Assembly: GCF_000332075.2 (NCBI RefSeq)
Contig: NZ_ALVU02000001.1
Span: 2,430,324 to 2,494,323 of the forward strand
Length of the DNA: 64,000 nt
DNA from: Synechocystis sp. PCC 7509
Lineage (GTDB): Bacteria; Cyanobacteriota; Cyanobacteriia; Cyanobacteriales; Chroococcidiopsidaceae
Direction: 5' to 3'
Shown: positions 15,226-25,630 of the stretch, one piece after another
Position numbering within the stretch: position 1 is the stretch's first letter
How the letters are laid out: every line of letters begins with the position of its first letter
The notes under the pieces: model-generated
Told to the model about the DNA's origin: nothing
The model's input: the letters and a program-made list of their open reading frames with translations, nothing else
Databases searched by the model: none
Made by a program: the position numbers and the translations under genes

Positions 15226-17157
15226 ATGACAAAGACACAAACCTTGCTAGAACCAGAAGATTTGCCCACACAGATAATACCAGCAAAAAAAGCAGCTAAC
15301 TCACCATTAGTAAAAGACAGAGAACGTTTAGCCGCTCGCCTTAAAGAAATCCCCAGAGAACCGGGAGTGTATATAATGCGCGATATTAGCGATCGCATTA
15401 TGTATATAGGCAAATCAAGGGCGCTAAGATCGCGCGTTAGTTCCTACTTTAGGCAAGCACAGAAACTCAGCGATCGCATTTCTATGATGGTAAGGCAAGT
15501 AACAGAAATTGAATTTATTGTTACCGATACCGAATCTGAGGCTCTAGCACTCGAAGCAAATTTAATTAAGCAGCATCAGCCGTATTTTAATGTCTTACTT
15601 AAGGATGATAAAAAATATCCCTATGTTTGCATTACTTGGTCGGAAGAATACCCGCGCATTTTTATCACTCGCAACCGCAGAATAGGGAAAGAAAAAGATA
15701 AGTTTTATGGCCCGTACACGGATGCGGGGCTATTGCGGAATGTATTGCGGATAGCTAAACGCCTTTTTGCCCTCAAGCAACGTCCGCAGCCCTTATTTAA
15801 AGATCGTCCCTGTCTTAACTACGATTTGGGTAAGTGTCCGGGGGTATGTCAAAAATTAATTACACCAGAAGACTACCGAAAAACCGTCCAGAAAGTGGCA
15901 ATGGTATTTCAAGGACGAGCGCAGGAATTGGTTGATATATTAACCGCGCAGATGCAGAAATCCGCCGAGGAAATGAACTTTGAATCGGCGGCGCGACTGC
16001 GGGATCAAATTGCCGGGTTAAAGTCGCTTAACGCCCATCAAAAAGTATCTTTGCCTGATGATACCGTATCGAGAGATGCGATCGCACTGGCGGCTAACGA
16101 GCAACACGCTTGTATTCAATTATTCCAAATTCGGGCGGGAAAATTGGTAGGGAGACTAGGTTTTGTTGCTGATATTCACGCCGACGCGGGAGCGATTTTA
16201 CAAAGAGTATTAGAAGAACATTATCAAACGGCGGATTCTGTAGAGATACCTACAGAGATATTAGTTCAGCACGAATTGCCGCAGACAGAGATGTTAGCTG
16301 AAGTATTGAGCGATCGCAAAGGGCGAAAAGTAGCGATTCTTACTCCCCAGCGCTCGACAAAAGCTGAATTGATTGAAATGGTTGAACGCAATGCTGAGTA
16401 CGAGTTGGCGCGGACGCAAAAGTTAAGCGATGCTAATTCTCAAGCGATGGAAGATTTAGCCGCTATTATAGATTTGCCCGAATTACCGCGCCGCATTGAA
16501 GGTTACGACATTTCCCACATTCAAGGCGCTAATGCGGTTGCGTCGCAGGTAGTATTTATCGACGGATTGCCAGCTAAACAATACTATCGCCATTACAAAA
16601 TTAAAAACCCTAACGTTACGGCGGGACATTCGGATGACTTCGCAAGTTTGGCTGAGGTAATTAGTCGGCGTTTTCGCAAGTATGGACAAGATCCACAATT
16701 AGCACGGGTGGGAAATCCTGATTGGCCAGATTTAGTGATGATTGATGGCGGTAAAGGACAATTATCTTCAGTAGTGGCAGTTTTGCAAGAGATGAACTTG
16801 CTAGAAGATTTGCACGTAGTAAGTTTAGCAAAGCAACGAGAGGAGATATTTACACCGGGGGAATCAAAACCGATTCCTACTCAATCAGAACAGCCAGGAG
16901 TGCAGTTATTGCGGCGGTTGAGAGATGAAGCCCATAGATTTGCAATTAGTTTTCACAGACAACAGAGAAGCGATAAATTAAAGCGATCGCGTTTAGATGA
17001 TATTCCAGGTTTGGGCTACCACAGACAAAAGCAATTACTCGCACATTTTCGCTCTGTTGATTATATCCGTCAAGCAACTACAGAGCAGTTAACCCAAGCG
17101 CCGGGGATTGGTTCGCATTTAGCCCAGGAAATCTACAATTATTTTCATCCGGCTTAA
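15226..17157 (+). CDS. uvrC: Excinuclease ABC subunit C
   Basis: UvrC makes both incisions around UvrB-bound lesions in nucleotide excision repair. The GIY-YIG nuclease (EPGVYIMRD ... IMYIGKS) is near residues 45-70, a Cys cluster ([13 protein letters not shown]) follows, then the UVR motif ([16 protein letters not shown]), the RNase H-like nuclease with GYDISHIQG and MIDGGKGQL, and a C-terminal HhH pair ([18 protein letters not shown]). The ATG at 15226 gives 643 residues. The open frame to 15127 has 33 unrelated-looking residues. uvrA lies 11 kb downstream, not in the same operon. The coiled-coil gene follows after 30 bp and cruP after that. Confidence 0.95.
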   Translation: MTKTQTLLEPEDLPTQIIPAKKAANSPLVKDRERLAARLKEIPREPGVYIMRDISDRIMYIGKSRALRSRVSSYFRQAQKLSDRISMMVRQVTEIEFIVTDTESEALALEANLIKQHQPYFNVLLKDDKKYPYVCITWSEEYPRIFITRNRRIGKEKDKFYGPYTDAGLLRNVLRIAKRLFALKQRPQPLFKDRPCLNYDLGKCPGVCQKLITPEDYRKTVQKVAMVFQGRAQELVDILTAQMQKSAEEMNFESAARLRDQIAGLKSLNAHQKVSLPDDTVSRDAIALAANEQHACIQLFQIRAGKLVGRLGFVADIHADAGAILQRVLEEHYQTADSVEIPTEILVQHELPQTEMLAEVLSDRKGRKVAILTPQRSTKAELIEMVERNAEYELARTQKLSDANSQAMEDLAAIIDLPELPRRIEGYDISHIQGANAVASQVVFIDGLPAKQYYRHYKIKNPNVTAGHSDDFASLAEVISRRFRKYGQDPQLARVGNPDWPDLVMIDGGKGQLSSVVAVLQEMNLLEDLHVVSLAKQREEIFTPGESKPIPTQSEQPGVQLLRRLRDEAHRFAISFHRQQRSDKLKRSRLDDIPGLGYHRQKQLLAHFRSVDYIRQATTEQLTQAPGIGSHLAQEIYNYFHPA

Positions 17158-17187
17158 GATAGAGTCCTCACTTTAAACGCAAACAAA

Positions 17188-17718
17188 ATGACAAATACGA
17201 TTGACTACGATTTAAAAGAAATCCTAACTAGGCTAGATGGTAGGTTTGATAAGCTAGATAACAAAATAGACAGACTAGAGGGAAAAATCGATAAAGTGGC
17301 TGAAGACCTTGGTGACTTCAAAACAAAAGTAGCTGAGGAATTTGGGGCTTTAAGGTCAGAAGTGACAAAAGATAATGCTGCTTTAAGGTCAGAAGTGGCA
17401 AAGGACAGCGCTGCTTTAAGGTCAGAATTGACAAAGGATAACGCTGCTTTAAGGTCAGAAGTGACAAAGGATAACGCTGCTTTAAGGTCAGAAGTGACAA
17501 ATTTAAGAGAGCAAATGAACGTAGGTTTTAGTGGATTTAAAACAGACTTAGTTAGAGTTGAAACTTCTTTAAAAGGCGAAATTGAGATATTAGCAGAAAA
17601 AGTTGACGGTATTACCAAACGAATCGATACCCAAGAATTTATCAATCGTGGTGTAATTATCGGTTTAATCTTGGCGGTGTTAGGTGGCTTTGCTAAGGTT
17701 TTTGGGTTAACAAATTAG
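17188..17718 (+). CDS. Coiled-coil protein with 11-residue repeats and C-terminal membrane helix
   Basis: The protein has 176 residues, nearly all heptad-patterned coiled coil. Residues about 54-104 consist of 11-residue units built on KDNAALRSEVT, encoded by 33-bp direct repeats. One hydrophobic helix near the C-terminus (VIIGLILAVLGGFAKVFGL) should anchor it in a membrane with the coil in the cytoplasm. The architecture resembles DUF1640-like and other tail-anchored coiled-coil proteins of unknown role. It lies 30 bp after uvrC and 4 bp before the cyclase-like gene, so the three are probably one operon. Confidence 0.8.
   Translation: MTNTIDYDLKEILTRLDGRFDKLDNKIDRLEGKIDKVAEDLGDFKTKVAEEFGALRSEVTKDNAALRSEVAKDSAALRSELTKDNAALRSEVTKDNAALRSEVTNLREQMNVGFSGFKTDLVRVETSLKGEIEILAEKVDGITKRIDTQEFINRGVIIGLILAVLGGFAKVFGLTN
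17347..17511 (+). repeat. 33-bp tandem direct repeats inside the coiled-coil gene
   Basis: Units starting GCTTTAAGGTCAGAA begin at 17347, 17380, 17413, 17446 and 17479, exactly 33 bp apart. Four are full copies and the last is partial. They are near-identical at DNA level, with some silent and some conservative changes. The period keeps the frame, so copy-number change would lengthen the coil by 11 residues. Confidence 0.95.
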
Positions 17719-17722
17719 TTTT

Positions 17723-19279
17723 ATGACCTTAGTAGTTGAAGAAGTTTTAAAAAAATTACCAGGTGATGTATTCGGCGGATTAAGGAAAAGCGATCGCCTT
17801 CTTACTACTCTACGAGAAAACACTGCGCCTATTCCTCAAGTAATAACCCAAAGTAATATACCTTTAGAGACTGTAGATTGGGACGTGGTTATCTGCGGCG
17901 GGACGTTAGGAATTTTAATTGGGTTTGCTTTAGTCAAACGAGGCTGGCGCGTAGCTTTGTTAGAGCGAGGGGTTTTGCGCGGGAGAGAGCAAGAATGGAA
18001 TATATCGCGCTCGGAATTGGAAGTATTTTTAGAATTGGATTTGTTAAGCCAGCAAGAATTAGATAATGCGATCGCAACTCAGTATAACCCCGCCCGTGTT
18101 AGCTTCCTTGGCGGTACAGAAGTCTGTATAAATGACGTTCTCAATATTGGCGTAGATCCCATTTATTTACTAGAAACCGTCAAAAATAAATTTCTGGCGG
18201 CGGGTGGTAAGCTATTTGAAAATACTGCCTTTGATAGCGCTGTCGTTCATCCTAATGGCGTTTTAGTGTCTAACACTTTTAGCACCCGTTTGTTGTTAGA
18301 TGCGATGGGTAATTTTTCCCCCATAGTTCAGCAAGCAAGACAAGGAAAAAAGCCTGATGGTGTTTGTTTAGTTGTAGGTAGTTGCGCTAAAGGATTTCCG
18401 CCCAATAATCAGGGGGATTTATTAGCATCATTCACGCCTTTACTCAATAATTGTCAATACTTTTGGGAAGCTTTTCCGGCGCGCGATGGGAGAACTACTT
18501 ATTTATTTACCTACATGGACTTAAACGCGCAACATATTGGATTAGAGACATTGTTTGCCGAATATCTGCGTTTATTACCAGAGTATCAAAATGTAGAACT
18601 AAGTCAATTACAGTTGCAAAGGGCGCTATTTGGTTTTTTTCCCGCCTACCGTCAGCAATTATATTTCCCTTGGGGGCGAATTTTACCCATTGGCGATAGT
18701 AGCGGAAATCAATCACCATTAAGCTTTGGCGGTTTTGGCTCAATGGTACGTCATCTCAAACGTTTAACTTTAGGGATTAATGAAGCTTTAAATACAGAAC
18801 AGTTATCAGCGCCAGCATTGAAGCAATTGCAACCTTATCAGTCTAATTTAAGCGTTACTTGGCTATTTCAAAAGGCAATGAGAGCAAGTATAGGTCAAAA
18901 ACTTGACTCCAATCAAATTAATAGCTTACTTTCTGCCGTATTTGCTCAAATGCAACAACTAGGCGAACCAGTTTTAAAGCCATTTTTGCAAGATGTAGTG
19001 CAGTTTTCTGGCTTAACGCAAACTCTACTCAAAACTGCTCAAAATCATCCCTTCTTAATTGCTAAAGTAATTCCTCAAGTCGGTATATTTAGCTTAGTGG
19101 ACTGGACTATTCACTATATCAGCTTGGGAATTTACACGGTTTTATTTAAGATAGGCGCAAGATTGCCAGGTTGGGTAAAATATTTACCCCCCGCACAGCA
19201 ATATTACTGTCATCGCATTTTAGATCAATGGCAATATGGTTCGGGATACGATCTATTTTCTAACAATTTTTTTGATTAG
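17723..19279 (+). CDS. cruP: CruP/CruA-type lycopene cyclase family flavoprotein
   Basis: The FAD-dependent protein of 518 residues has a dinucleotide-binding start VVICGGTLGILIG near residue 56 and the family signature GRILPIGDSSGNQSPLSFGGFG near residue 320, which I associate with the CruA/CruP lycopene cyclase group of cyanobacteria and green sulfur bacteria. The length is nearer CruP than CruA. CruA cyclises lycopene to beta/gamma-carotene; CruP is a paralogue with weak or protective activity. Hydrophobic C-terminal segments fit thylakoid association. A carotenoid role fits the crtW gene elsewhere in the window. It starts 4 bp after the coiled-coil gene, and its 3' end overlaps the convergent acetyltransferase gene by 20 bp. 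Confidence 0.78.
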   Translation: MTLVVEEVLKKLPGDVFGGLRKSDRLLTTLRENTAPIPQVITQSNIPLETVDWDVVICGGTLGILIGFALVKRGWRVALLERGVLRGREQEWNISRSELEVFLELDLLSQQELDNAIATQYNPARVSFLGGTEVCINDVLNIGVDPIYLLETVKNKFLAAGGKLFENTAFDSAVVHPNGVLVSNTFSTRLLLDAMGNFSPIVQQARQGKKPDGVCLVVGSCAKGFPPNNQGDLLASFTPLLNNCQYFWEAFPARDGRTTYLFTYMDLNAQHIGLETLFAEYLRLLPEYQNVELSQLQLQRALFGFFPAYRQQLYFPWGRILPIGDSSGNQSPLSFGGFGSMVRHLKRLTLGINEALNTEQLSAPALKQLQPYQSNLSVTWLFQKAMRASIGQKLDSNQINSLLSAVFAQMQQLGEPVLKPFLQDVVQFSGLTQTLLKTAQNHPFLIAKVIPQVGIFSLVDWTIHYISLGIYTVLFKIGARLPGWVKYLPPAQQYYCHRILDQWQYGSGYDLFSNNFFD

Positions 19280-19961
19280 CTAATAGACTCTCCACTCTCT
19301 GGCGGCTGCGAACTACTTTAGCTGGTATCCCAACAGCAACAGAATATGGGGGAATATCTTTAGTTACTACTGCTCCTGCGCCAATTACACTACCTTCACC
19401 AATAGTTACGCCATCTAATATTTTTACTCCGTAACCCAGCCAACAATTATCTTCAATGACTATACCCCGACAAGTCAATCCTTGTTGGCGAATCATCTCT
19501 ATCGGGTCGGAAAAAATGTGATTGTTAGCAATAATGCCGCAATGGGCTGCAATTAAACAATACTTACCAATTTTGACATTGCCAGGGCCGCCAATACAGG
19601 TATAGGAGCCAATAAGTGTATGTTCGTCAATTTCAATACAGCAGTTATCGCCGGATGAACCAATAATTACTCCTTTGTCGATTTTAACTCTAGACCCAAT
19701 CAAGACTTTACTATTGATGGCGCGGATGATTATGCTCGCACCACTAGCAATATAAGAGTCGCTACCAACTTCAATTTTATTAGCTCCAATTAATTCAGCG
19801 CCGTCTTGAATATAAACTGACCTTCCTATTTTTTTAAAGATTAGACGGTAAGCCAGATTGCGGATGAAGACTCCGCCAGCAATTAGCGGAATCCAATTTA
19901 GACAAGTAGTGATTAAAAGCTCTTTTGCACGTGTAAACTTAGCCGTGTCAATGAAGATCAT
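19260..19961 (-). CDS. Hexapeptide-repeat acyltransferase
   Basis: This left-handed beta-helix protein has 233 residues. Imperfect hexapeptide turns run from about residue 55 to 220 (IGANKIEVGSDSY, IGSYTCIGGPGNV, VTIGEGSVIGAGAVVTKDI), ending with the maltose/CysE-type AVGIPAKVVRSR. The catalytic-type His lies in AAHCGI or NNHIFSD. Such enzymes acetylate sugars in lipopolysaccharide or exopolysaccharide, and the acceptor here is unknown. No glycan cluster surrounds it. Its C-terminus overlaps the convergent cyclase-like gene by 20 bp. Confidence 0.88.
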   Translation of the reverse strand: MIFIDTAKFTRAKELLITTCLNWIPLIAGGVFIRNLAYRLIFKKIGRSVYIQDGAELIGANKIEVGSDSYIASGASIIIRAINSKVLIGSRVKIDKGVIIGSSGDNCCIEIDEHTLIGSYTCIGGPGNVKIGKYCLIAAHCGIIANNHIFSDPIEMIRQQGLTCRGIVIEDNCWLGYGVKILDGVTIGEGSVIGAGAVVTKDIPPYSVAVGIPAKVVRSRQRVESLLANQKNC

Positions 19962-20728
19962 GGTTTTATCGCTCTAATGCTTTATTTATAAAGTGCTGTT
20001 GCTCGATCTTGGCGTGTATAGGATCGACCCTTATTTTCAATAAAAGCGAAGTTGAGACTAATAGGTTTCAATTTGGTAAAAAGTCATCGCCCAAGTACGC
20101 CCGGTTAAGGCTTCGTGCATTAATGAGCTACTCAATCAAACGGTTTTGTTTAGCTGGCAACTAAGCAGACCATTGACATTTGCAAATAAATATGCACTTG
20201 CTTGAATCGGTCTGTAAAATCGATAGATTGATTTCTATTTAGTCACCGCAATACTAAAAATGTCTTTGATTTTAAGCGCAATATTTTCTAAATTGTTGTC
20301 TGCCCAAGCTATGGGGGACAATCTCCAACATTTGACATAATATTAAATTCCACCATCGGGGCAAATAAATAGGTGCTTCCCCGGCTGCGGTGGCGGTTTT
20401 CTTGTATCCAGTTTCTATGGTTATCTGCTGTAGTCACAATAGAAAAAGCTGGTCTGAAGACCGTTTAAGTTTACTTTCTTACCCTAATACTAACAATATA
20501 TTTAGAGTGTTTTATAAAGTTAAGATAAAGCACTCCTGTAAAGACATAAAGAAACGATGAAGCTAAATATCGACGTTTCTCAATTCAAAAATCCAGAAAA
20601 GTTAAATTTTCCGGTATTTTTTTAAATTATTGGTTAAGAAGGTTTTTAAGTTAAAACAGTAACAATAGCTAATTAATGGCTTATTTTTAGCTATTAATCC
20701 AAAAAAAAGGGATTTGCAGCCAGAATCG
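19962..20728. other. Long intergenic region, about 770 bp
   Basis: No convincing open frame. It contains the stem-loop listed separately at 20350-20403, a GGTCT-GA-AGACC mini-hairpin at about 20450, and CAGACC/GGTCTG halves (about 20166-20215) that could pair over a 40-nt loop. The multi-helix potential makes an unannotated small RNA possible, but no known class is recognised. Confidence 0.5.
20350..20403 (+). other. GC-rich stem-loop followed by T run, possible sRNA or terminator
   Basis: Outer CCACC/GGTGG and inner CGGGG/CCCCG pair around an AT-rich loop, followed by CGGTTTTCTT. It is far more GC-rich than the surrounding spacer. It sits in a gap of about 770 bp and terminates no plus-strand gene, since the nearest plus-strand stop is over 1 kb away. 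It could be the 3' end of an unannotated RNA. Confidence 0.35.
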
Positions 20729-23700
20729 CTAATTAATTTTTTTATTCTTTTTCCGTGTACCTGTGCTTCTGCGGCTGATTAACTTGCTTATTGTTTTATA
20801 TTTGACACTCAATAGCTTTGTCCAATCTTTACCAAAAACACCATGCAGCAGAATATAAAAGCAAGGAATGATAAATAAAGTAAGCATTGTTGCGATCGCC
20901 ATACCGCTAAAAACTACAATTCCTAATGGTTGCAAAAATTCTGTACCTTCACCAATTCCTAGCGCCAGAGGAAACAAACCCAAAATAGTAGTAATAGTAG
21001 TCATCATAATGGGGCGCAATCTTTGGGGTGCAGCTTGCAAAATTGCCGCCGTGCGTGCGTCTTGCTTGGAAAGGTTAATGCTACTACCTTGCTCTTCTAA
21101 AATTTGATTGGCTAGTTCTACCATCAAAATCGCCGCGTTTACGACTATACCCACCAGTAATACCGCACCAACTAAAACAGTTGCACCGATCGCAGTATTA
21201 GTAATATAAAGCCCAAACAACCCACCAGCTAAAGCCAGAGGTACTGTTAGCATAATTACTAATGGATCGATAAGCGAGTTGTATTGTACAGAAATAACCA
21301 CAAAAATCAAGAAAGTAGCTAGTCCTCCCAATAGCTGCAAAGATTTTTGTAATTCTCTATTAGTCTCCGCCGCCGCACTAGGAACAATAGAAACACCTTC
21401 GGGTAATTTAATAGTGCTGACAACTTGCTGCACTTCCGCCAGCGCATCGCCTAAACTTGCTCCTTCGCTGAGATTTCCCGCCAGAATAAAAGCTTGTCTT
21501 TGATTAATTCTTTGAATTTCTCCCGGTGCTTGTCCGGTACTAATAGTGGCAATATCTGCAAGGCGAATTTGCTGATTATTTTGCACAAACAAAGGCAAAC
21601 TTTCTAACTGGGAAGGTTGGTTAATAGATTCTCGCGCCAACTGGACGCGCACATCTACTAATCGATTTCCCCGTTGAATTTGTGTTGGTACAGAGCCTTC
21701 AATTGCTGTTTGTATCGTATCGCCAATAGCTTGCGCTGTTAGTCCTAAATCTGCTACTCGTTCCCAATCGGGACGAATTTGAATTTCTGGTTGGCGGGGG
21801 TCAGCATCGGGGCGAAATTGAGCGAGTTTTATGCCTTCTAATGCTTGAACTACTTGAGCGCCAGCTTCTCGTAACGTGCGATCGCTCTCACCTTGCAAGA
21901 TTACATCAATTTCCGATCCTTGAGCGGGAGTATTCGTTAAAATTAGTCCTCGTACTTGACCTGGAGTAATATTTAACCTAGTTCCTACTAAGTTAAGTTT
22001 GGCAAATTCTGGCTTTAGTTTCTCTGCAAAAGCTTCGGTATCTTCCCCTGGTTTGAGCGTAATTGTACTACTACTGCGTAAAGGATTTTCTGTGGTACTG
22101 CTACCAAATAATGAGCCTCCTACTGTAGTAAACGCATACTCTGTTTCTGGTTGACGGCGGAGGATACCATCAACAATTTCCATTATTTGCTGACTTGTTG
22201 CTAACGGCGTACCAGGGGGAAATTGAGCGCGGAGGTTAACTTGTCCGGTACTAATGCGGGGGAGAATTTCTTGGGGAATTTGCCCAATCATCCACACCGT
22301 ACCGCCACCTAAAATAATTACCGCCGTTGCAACTACAATTAGTCTATAGCGTACTACTCGCCCCAAAAATCTAGCGTATCCTTGGGTTGCGGCTTCAAAG
22401 CGATCGTTAAAAGTACGAATTAGCCAAAAATTGCCTACATTACTAGACCAAGGAATTGATAATAGCCGAGAAGCCAGCATCGGGACGATGGTAATAGCAA
22501 CTAATAAACTTGCAGCAACGGCAAAACTAATAGTTAAAATAAGTTCGTTAAATAATAGGGAAATAAAGCCACCAATAAGTAAAAATGGCAGTACCGAAAC
22601 TAAGTTGGCGCTAGTAGCTGCAACTAAGGCTGATTCTACTTCTTGAGCCGCTTCTTGAGCATTGGCGGTAGTTTCGCTAGGCGTTAGTGGGCGATCGCCT
22701 TTGCCTGAAGTTTTGTTAGTATTAACAGCAATATTTTCTAAAATTACGACAGATGTATCAATAGCTTGACCGATTCCTAAAGTCAAACCTGCCAGACTAA
22801 ATACATTTAAAGTTAGTCCGAATAGACTCATTAAAATAATTGCCGCCAACGTACAAAGCGGAATTGCCAAAGTAATAATAAATGTTTGTCTCAGCGAACC
22901 CAAAAATAACAACACGGCGGCGGCGGCAAGTAATGCCCCAGTAACCGCAGAATTAGTAACGTCTGCTAAGGAATTACGAATAAACCGAGATTCGTCAGAA
23001 GTTGGCGTTAGTACCATATCGGCGGGAATCAAGCCGGATTGACGCAACTCCTCAATTCTTGCCTTCACCCCATCAACAATATTAATAGTGTTAGCGTCGG
23101 GTTGTTTTTGAATAGATAGTTTTACGGCGGGTTGACGGTTGAGAAAAACAGAGACTCTTTGATCTTCTGTGCCATCATTTACTTGGGCAAAATCTCTTAA
23201 ATAAACTTGACGGCGGGGAGTTTCAGCATTAGCCGTCCCCACATCAAAAGATAAATTATTGATTTCTTCGGCGTTTTGAAACCGTCCCACTGTCCGAGTT
23301 AATGGCTCAGAATTATCTCCTTGAATGCGTCCGCCCGAAATATCTTGATTGCGCGCTCTCAACCCATCTAAAACATCAACTAAACCAACTCCCACAGATT
23401 GCAAGCGGTTGAGATCAACATTTACACCTACTTCTTCTTCCGCCGCTCCCGATACATCTACTGATGCAACTCCGGGGACAACGCTTAATTCGCGGGCTAA
23501 TTCTTCATCTGCAAATACCCGCAAATCTTTACCTTGCAATGAGGTAGAAGTTAGCGCCAATTCGTAAACAGGCAACTGAGAAGGATCGAACTTAAATATT
23601 CTTGGTTCTTCTATCGTATCGGGAAGATTGCCTCTAGCACGGTTAAAAGCTGCCGTAGCATCGTTAAGGGCTTGGTCGATATCTCCCCCTGGTTGAAAAA

Positions 23701-24007
23701 ATAAGTCTAAGCTAACTTGTCCTTCACGAGTGCGAGAAAATACTTGCTCAACATTTTCTGTTGCTGCTAATGCTTCCTCTAACGGTCTAGTAATTTCATC
23801 AATAGCAACTTCAGGAGAAATGCCTGGAGCATCAAGCCTGACACCAATCCGGGGATAAGTAATTGATGGCAGTAAATCGACTTGAATAGTTGTAAAAAAG
23901 AATATTCCCAGCACTACTACAGCAAGGGTCAGCATCAATGTACCAATATGCTGTTTGATTGCGATCGCACTAATACTAAATCCTGCGACTTTTCCGTTAT
24001 CCTGCAT
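20729..24007 (-). CDS. RND-family efflux transporter (AcrB/HAE1-like)
   Basis: The inner-membrane proton-driven pump has 1092 residues, the expected length. One transmembrane helix at the N-terminus (residues about 20-42), a periplasmic domain beginning VDLLPSITYPRIGVRLDAPG, a block of helices around residue 340-540, a second periplasmic domain and a second helix block near residue 870-1060 are all visible. The start MQDNGK lies 3 nt after the stop of the adaptor gene, so the two are translationally linked. An outer-membrane factor is not nearby and is probably shared. The substrate cannot be deduced; HAE-type pumps export drugs, lipids or metabolites. Confidence 0.93.
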   Translation of the reverse strand: MQDNGKVAGFSISAIAIKQHIGTLMLTLAVVVLGIFFFTTIQVDLLPSITYPRIGVRLDAPGISPEVAIDEITRPLEEALAATENVEQVFSRTREGQVSLDLFFQPGGDIDQALNDATAAFNRARGNLPDTIEEPRIFKFDPSQLPVYELALTSTSLQGKDLRVFADEELARELSVVPGVASVDVSGAAEEEVGVNVDLNRLQSVGVGLVDVLDGLRARNQDISGGRIQGDNSEPLTRTVGRFQNAEEINNLSFDVGTANAETPRRQVYLRDFAQVNDGTEDQRVSVFLNRQPAVKLSIQKQPDANTINIVDGVKARIEELRQSGLIPADMVLTPTSDESRFIRNSLADVTNSAVTGALLAAAAVLLFLGSLRQTFIITLAIPLCTLAAIILMSLFGLTLNVFSLAGLTLGIGQAIDTSVVILENIAVNTNKTSGKGDRPLTPSETTANAQEAAQEVESALVAATSANLVSVLPFLLIGGFISLLFNELILTISFAVAASLLVAITIVPMLASRLLSIPWSSNVGNFWLIRTFNDRFEAATQGYARFLGRVVRYRLIVVATAVIILGGGTVWMIGQIPQEILPRISTGQVNLRAQFPPGTPLATSQQIMEIVDGILRRQPETEYAFTTVGGSLFGSSTTENPLRSSSTITLKPGEDTEAFAEKLKPEFAKLNLVGTRLNITPGQVRGLILTNTPAQGSEIDVILQGESDRTLREAGAQVVQALEGIKLAQFRPDADPRQPEIQIRPDWERVADLGLTAQAIGDTIQTAIEGSVPTQIQRGNRLVDVRVQLARESINQPSQLESLPLFVQNNQQIRLADIATISTGQAPGEIQRINQRQAFILAGNLSEGASLGDALAEVQQVVSTIKLPEGVSIVPSAAAETNRELQKSLQLLGGLATFLIFVVISVQYNSLIDPLVIMLTVPLALAGGLFGLYITNTAIGATVLVGAVLLVGIVVNAAILMVELANQILEEQGSSINLSKQDARTAAILQAAPQRLRPIMMTTITTILGLFPLALGIGEGTEFLQPLGIVVFSGMAIATMLTLFIIPCFYILLHGVFGKDWTKLLSVKYKTISKLISRRSTGTRKKNKKIN

Positions 24008-24010
24008 TAC

Positions 24011-25330
24011 TTACTGTCCTTTTGGTGCTGTCCTAGAAAGAATTGATATGTTTACAGTTTCGCCATTTTTTAACGGTTTGCTACTTCGAGAAACATACCT
24101 TTCGCCTACTTTTAGCCCCGATATAACTTCTACTTTGCCATCCGCGCGATCGCCCAATGTTACCGGACGAGCGACAACCTTGGCTTTACTTTCGGCTTCT
24201 TCAGTAACTACAAACACTGTCCCCGTCTTGCTTTCCTCTTGCTCCCCTCCCCCTTGTTGCTGTTGTCCAGCCAAAGCCGATTGCGGTACGACAACAGATT
24301 CTTGGTTGGAATTAATAAAACTTACTCGCGCCAGTAATCCACTACCAATACGACCATTGCTATTGGGAATCACTACTTCTATGGGTACTAAACGCGCTGT
24401 AACATCGGCGGCGGGGTAAATGCGAGTAACTTGTCCGTTTAAGGTTTCTTGGGGAAAAGCATCTAGTTTGACACTAATTGATTGCCCAATACTAATGTTT
24501 CCTAGCTCCTTATCGGAAACTTCCACCCGTACTTGGATGCGGCTAAAATCGGCAATTTGCAATACCTCGTTACCCGGCTGAATTAAATCCCCAGGTTCTT
24601 GCAGTCTTTGTAAAACTAACCCAGAAATGGGCGCTACTAACCGAGTATACGATCGCCTTTTTTGTTCTTGAGCTACTACCGCTTGTTGGGCTACTACCCT
24701 GCCTTGGGCGGCGGCTACAGCTTGTTGTTCTGTCGTTACTTGTTCCTGTGCGGCGCGGAGAGTTTGGGCGGCTGTCCGGGCGGCGGTTTGGCTCTGCTGG
24801 GCTGTTTGACTTGCGATCGCCCCTTCCCTAAGTAAACTTTGTTGTCTTTGCGAATCTGCTTGCGCTTGAGCTAATTCTAATCTGGCGCTTTCTACTTGGG
24901 CGCGAGCATTACTTACTTGACTATTACTTCTTGCTACTTCGCTTCTTAAGGCTGCAAGTTCCGCTTCTGCTGCGTTTAATTGCGTTCTTAAAATTGAGTC
25001 GTCTAATTGGGCGACAATTTGCCCTTGTTTTACAAAATCCCCCACGTCTACATTTAAACCTAACAATTGCCCTTCTACTTGACTTCGCAATGATACAGTT
25101 CTAATCGGCTCGGTACTACCGGTATAAGTAGGCGCAGAAGTTAATGCTTCTGTCCGAGAAATGCTTATATCTACTGCCGTTGGTCGATTTGCTTGTTGCG
25201 GTTGAGCGTCGGCGGCTTCTTTGGGCGTACAACTACTGCCAAGCATTGCTATACCTACTACTAAAGCACTTAATAAGTAGCGATAATCTTTTTTGTCTGC
25301 TGGTTTGGGCGCTTTAGCCATTTCAATCAT
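24011..25330 (-). CDS. RND periplasmic adaptor lipoprotein (HlyD/AcrA family)
   Basis: I chose the ATG at 25330 because GGAG precedes it closely; a longer frame reaches 25366. The N-terminus is a lipoprotein signal with lipobox LGSSC, so the protein should be attached to the inner membrane facing the periplasm. A lipoyl/barrel-sandwich domain (RSQVEGQLLGLNVDVGDFVKQG) encloses a Gln/Ala-rich coiled-coil hairpin of about 130 residues, followed by beta-barrel and membrane-proximal domains. It bridges the pump encoded next to an outer-membrane channel. The hairpin is rich in Ala, Gln and Arg, with few aromatic residues. Confidence 0.93.
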   Translation of the reverse strand: MIEMAKAPKPADKKDYRYLLSALVVGIAMLGSSCTPKEAADAQPQQANRPTAVDISISRTEALTSAPTYTGSTEPIRTVSLRSQVEGQLLGLNVDVGDFVKQGQIVAQLDDSILRTQLNAAEAELAALRSEVARSNSQVSNARAQVESARLELAQAQADSQRQQSLLREGAIASQTAQQSQTAARTAAQTLRAAQEQVTTEQQAVAAAQGRVVAQQAVVAQEQKRRSYTRLVAPISGLVLQRLQEPGDLIQPGNEVLQIADFSRIQVRVEVSDKELGNISIGQSISVKLDAFPQETLNGQVTRIYPAADVTARLVPIEVVIPNSNGRIGSGLLARVSFINSNQESVVVPQSALAGQQQQGGGEQEESKTGTVFVVTEEAESKAKVVARPVTLGDRADGKVEVISGLKVGERYVSRSSKPLKNGETVNISILSRTAPKGQ

Positions 25331-25630
25331 TAACTCCGCTCCTATCAATGCAGTATCACCGCCCATCGGGAGGCAAATAATAGTTGTTCATTACCAGAAC
25401 TTACAACTTTTGTAGGGATTTATTAAGTTATCTAAATATTTGGTATGCTTAATTTTAGCGCAAGTTGGAAAAGATGAAATCTATCAATTAAGCGAAGCAT
25501 AACAAAGCAAAATTAGTTAGGTCTTGGTGTTTAATTGAGATCGCAAAGCGCTAAACAAAGCAGCAAGTAAAAGTTTTTAGGTGTTGGACTGCATCAAAAA
25601 TTGCAGAAAGGGCAGTTAATTAGGAAACAA

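Noticed and set aside
17347-17511. CRISPR-like regular repeats
   Set aside because: The units are contiguous 33-bp copies without unique spacers and lie in frame inside a coding sequence.
17205-17645. 146-codon minus-strand frame with repeats
   Set aside because: It is a mirror of the 33-bp repeats in the coiled-coil gene; its repeated residues come from the antisense of the KDNAALRSEVT units.
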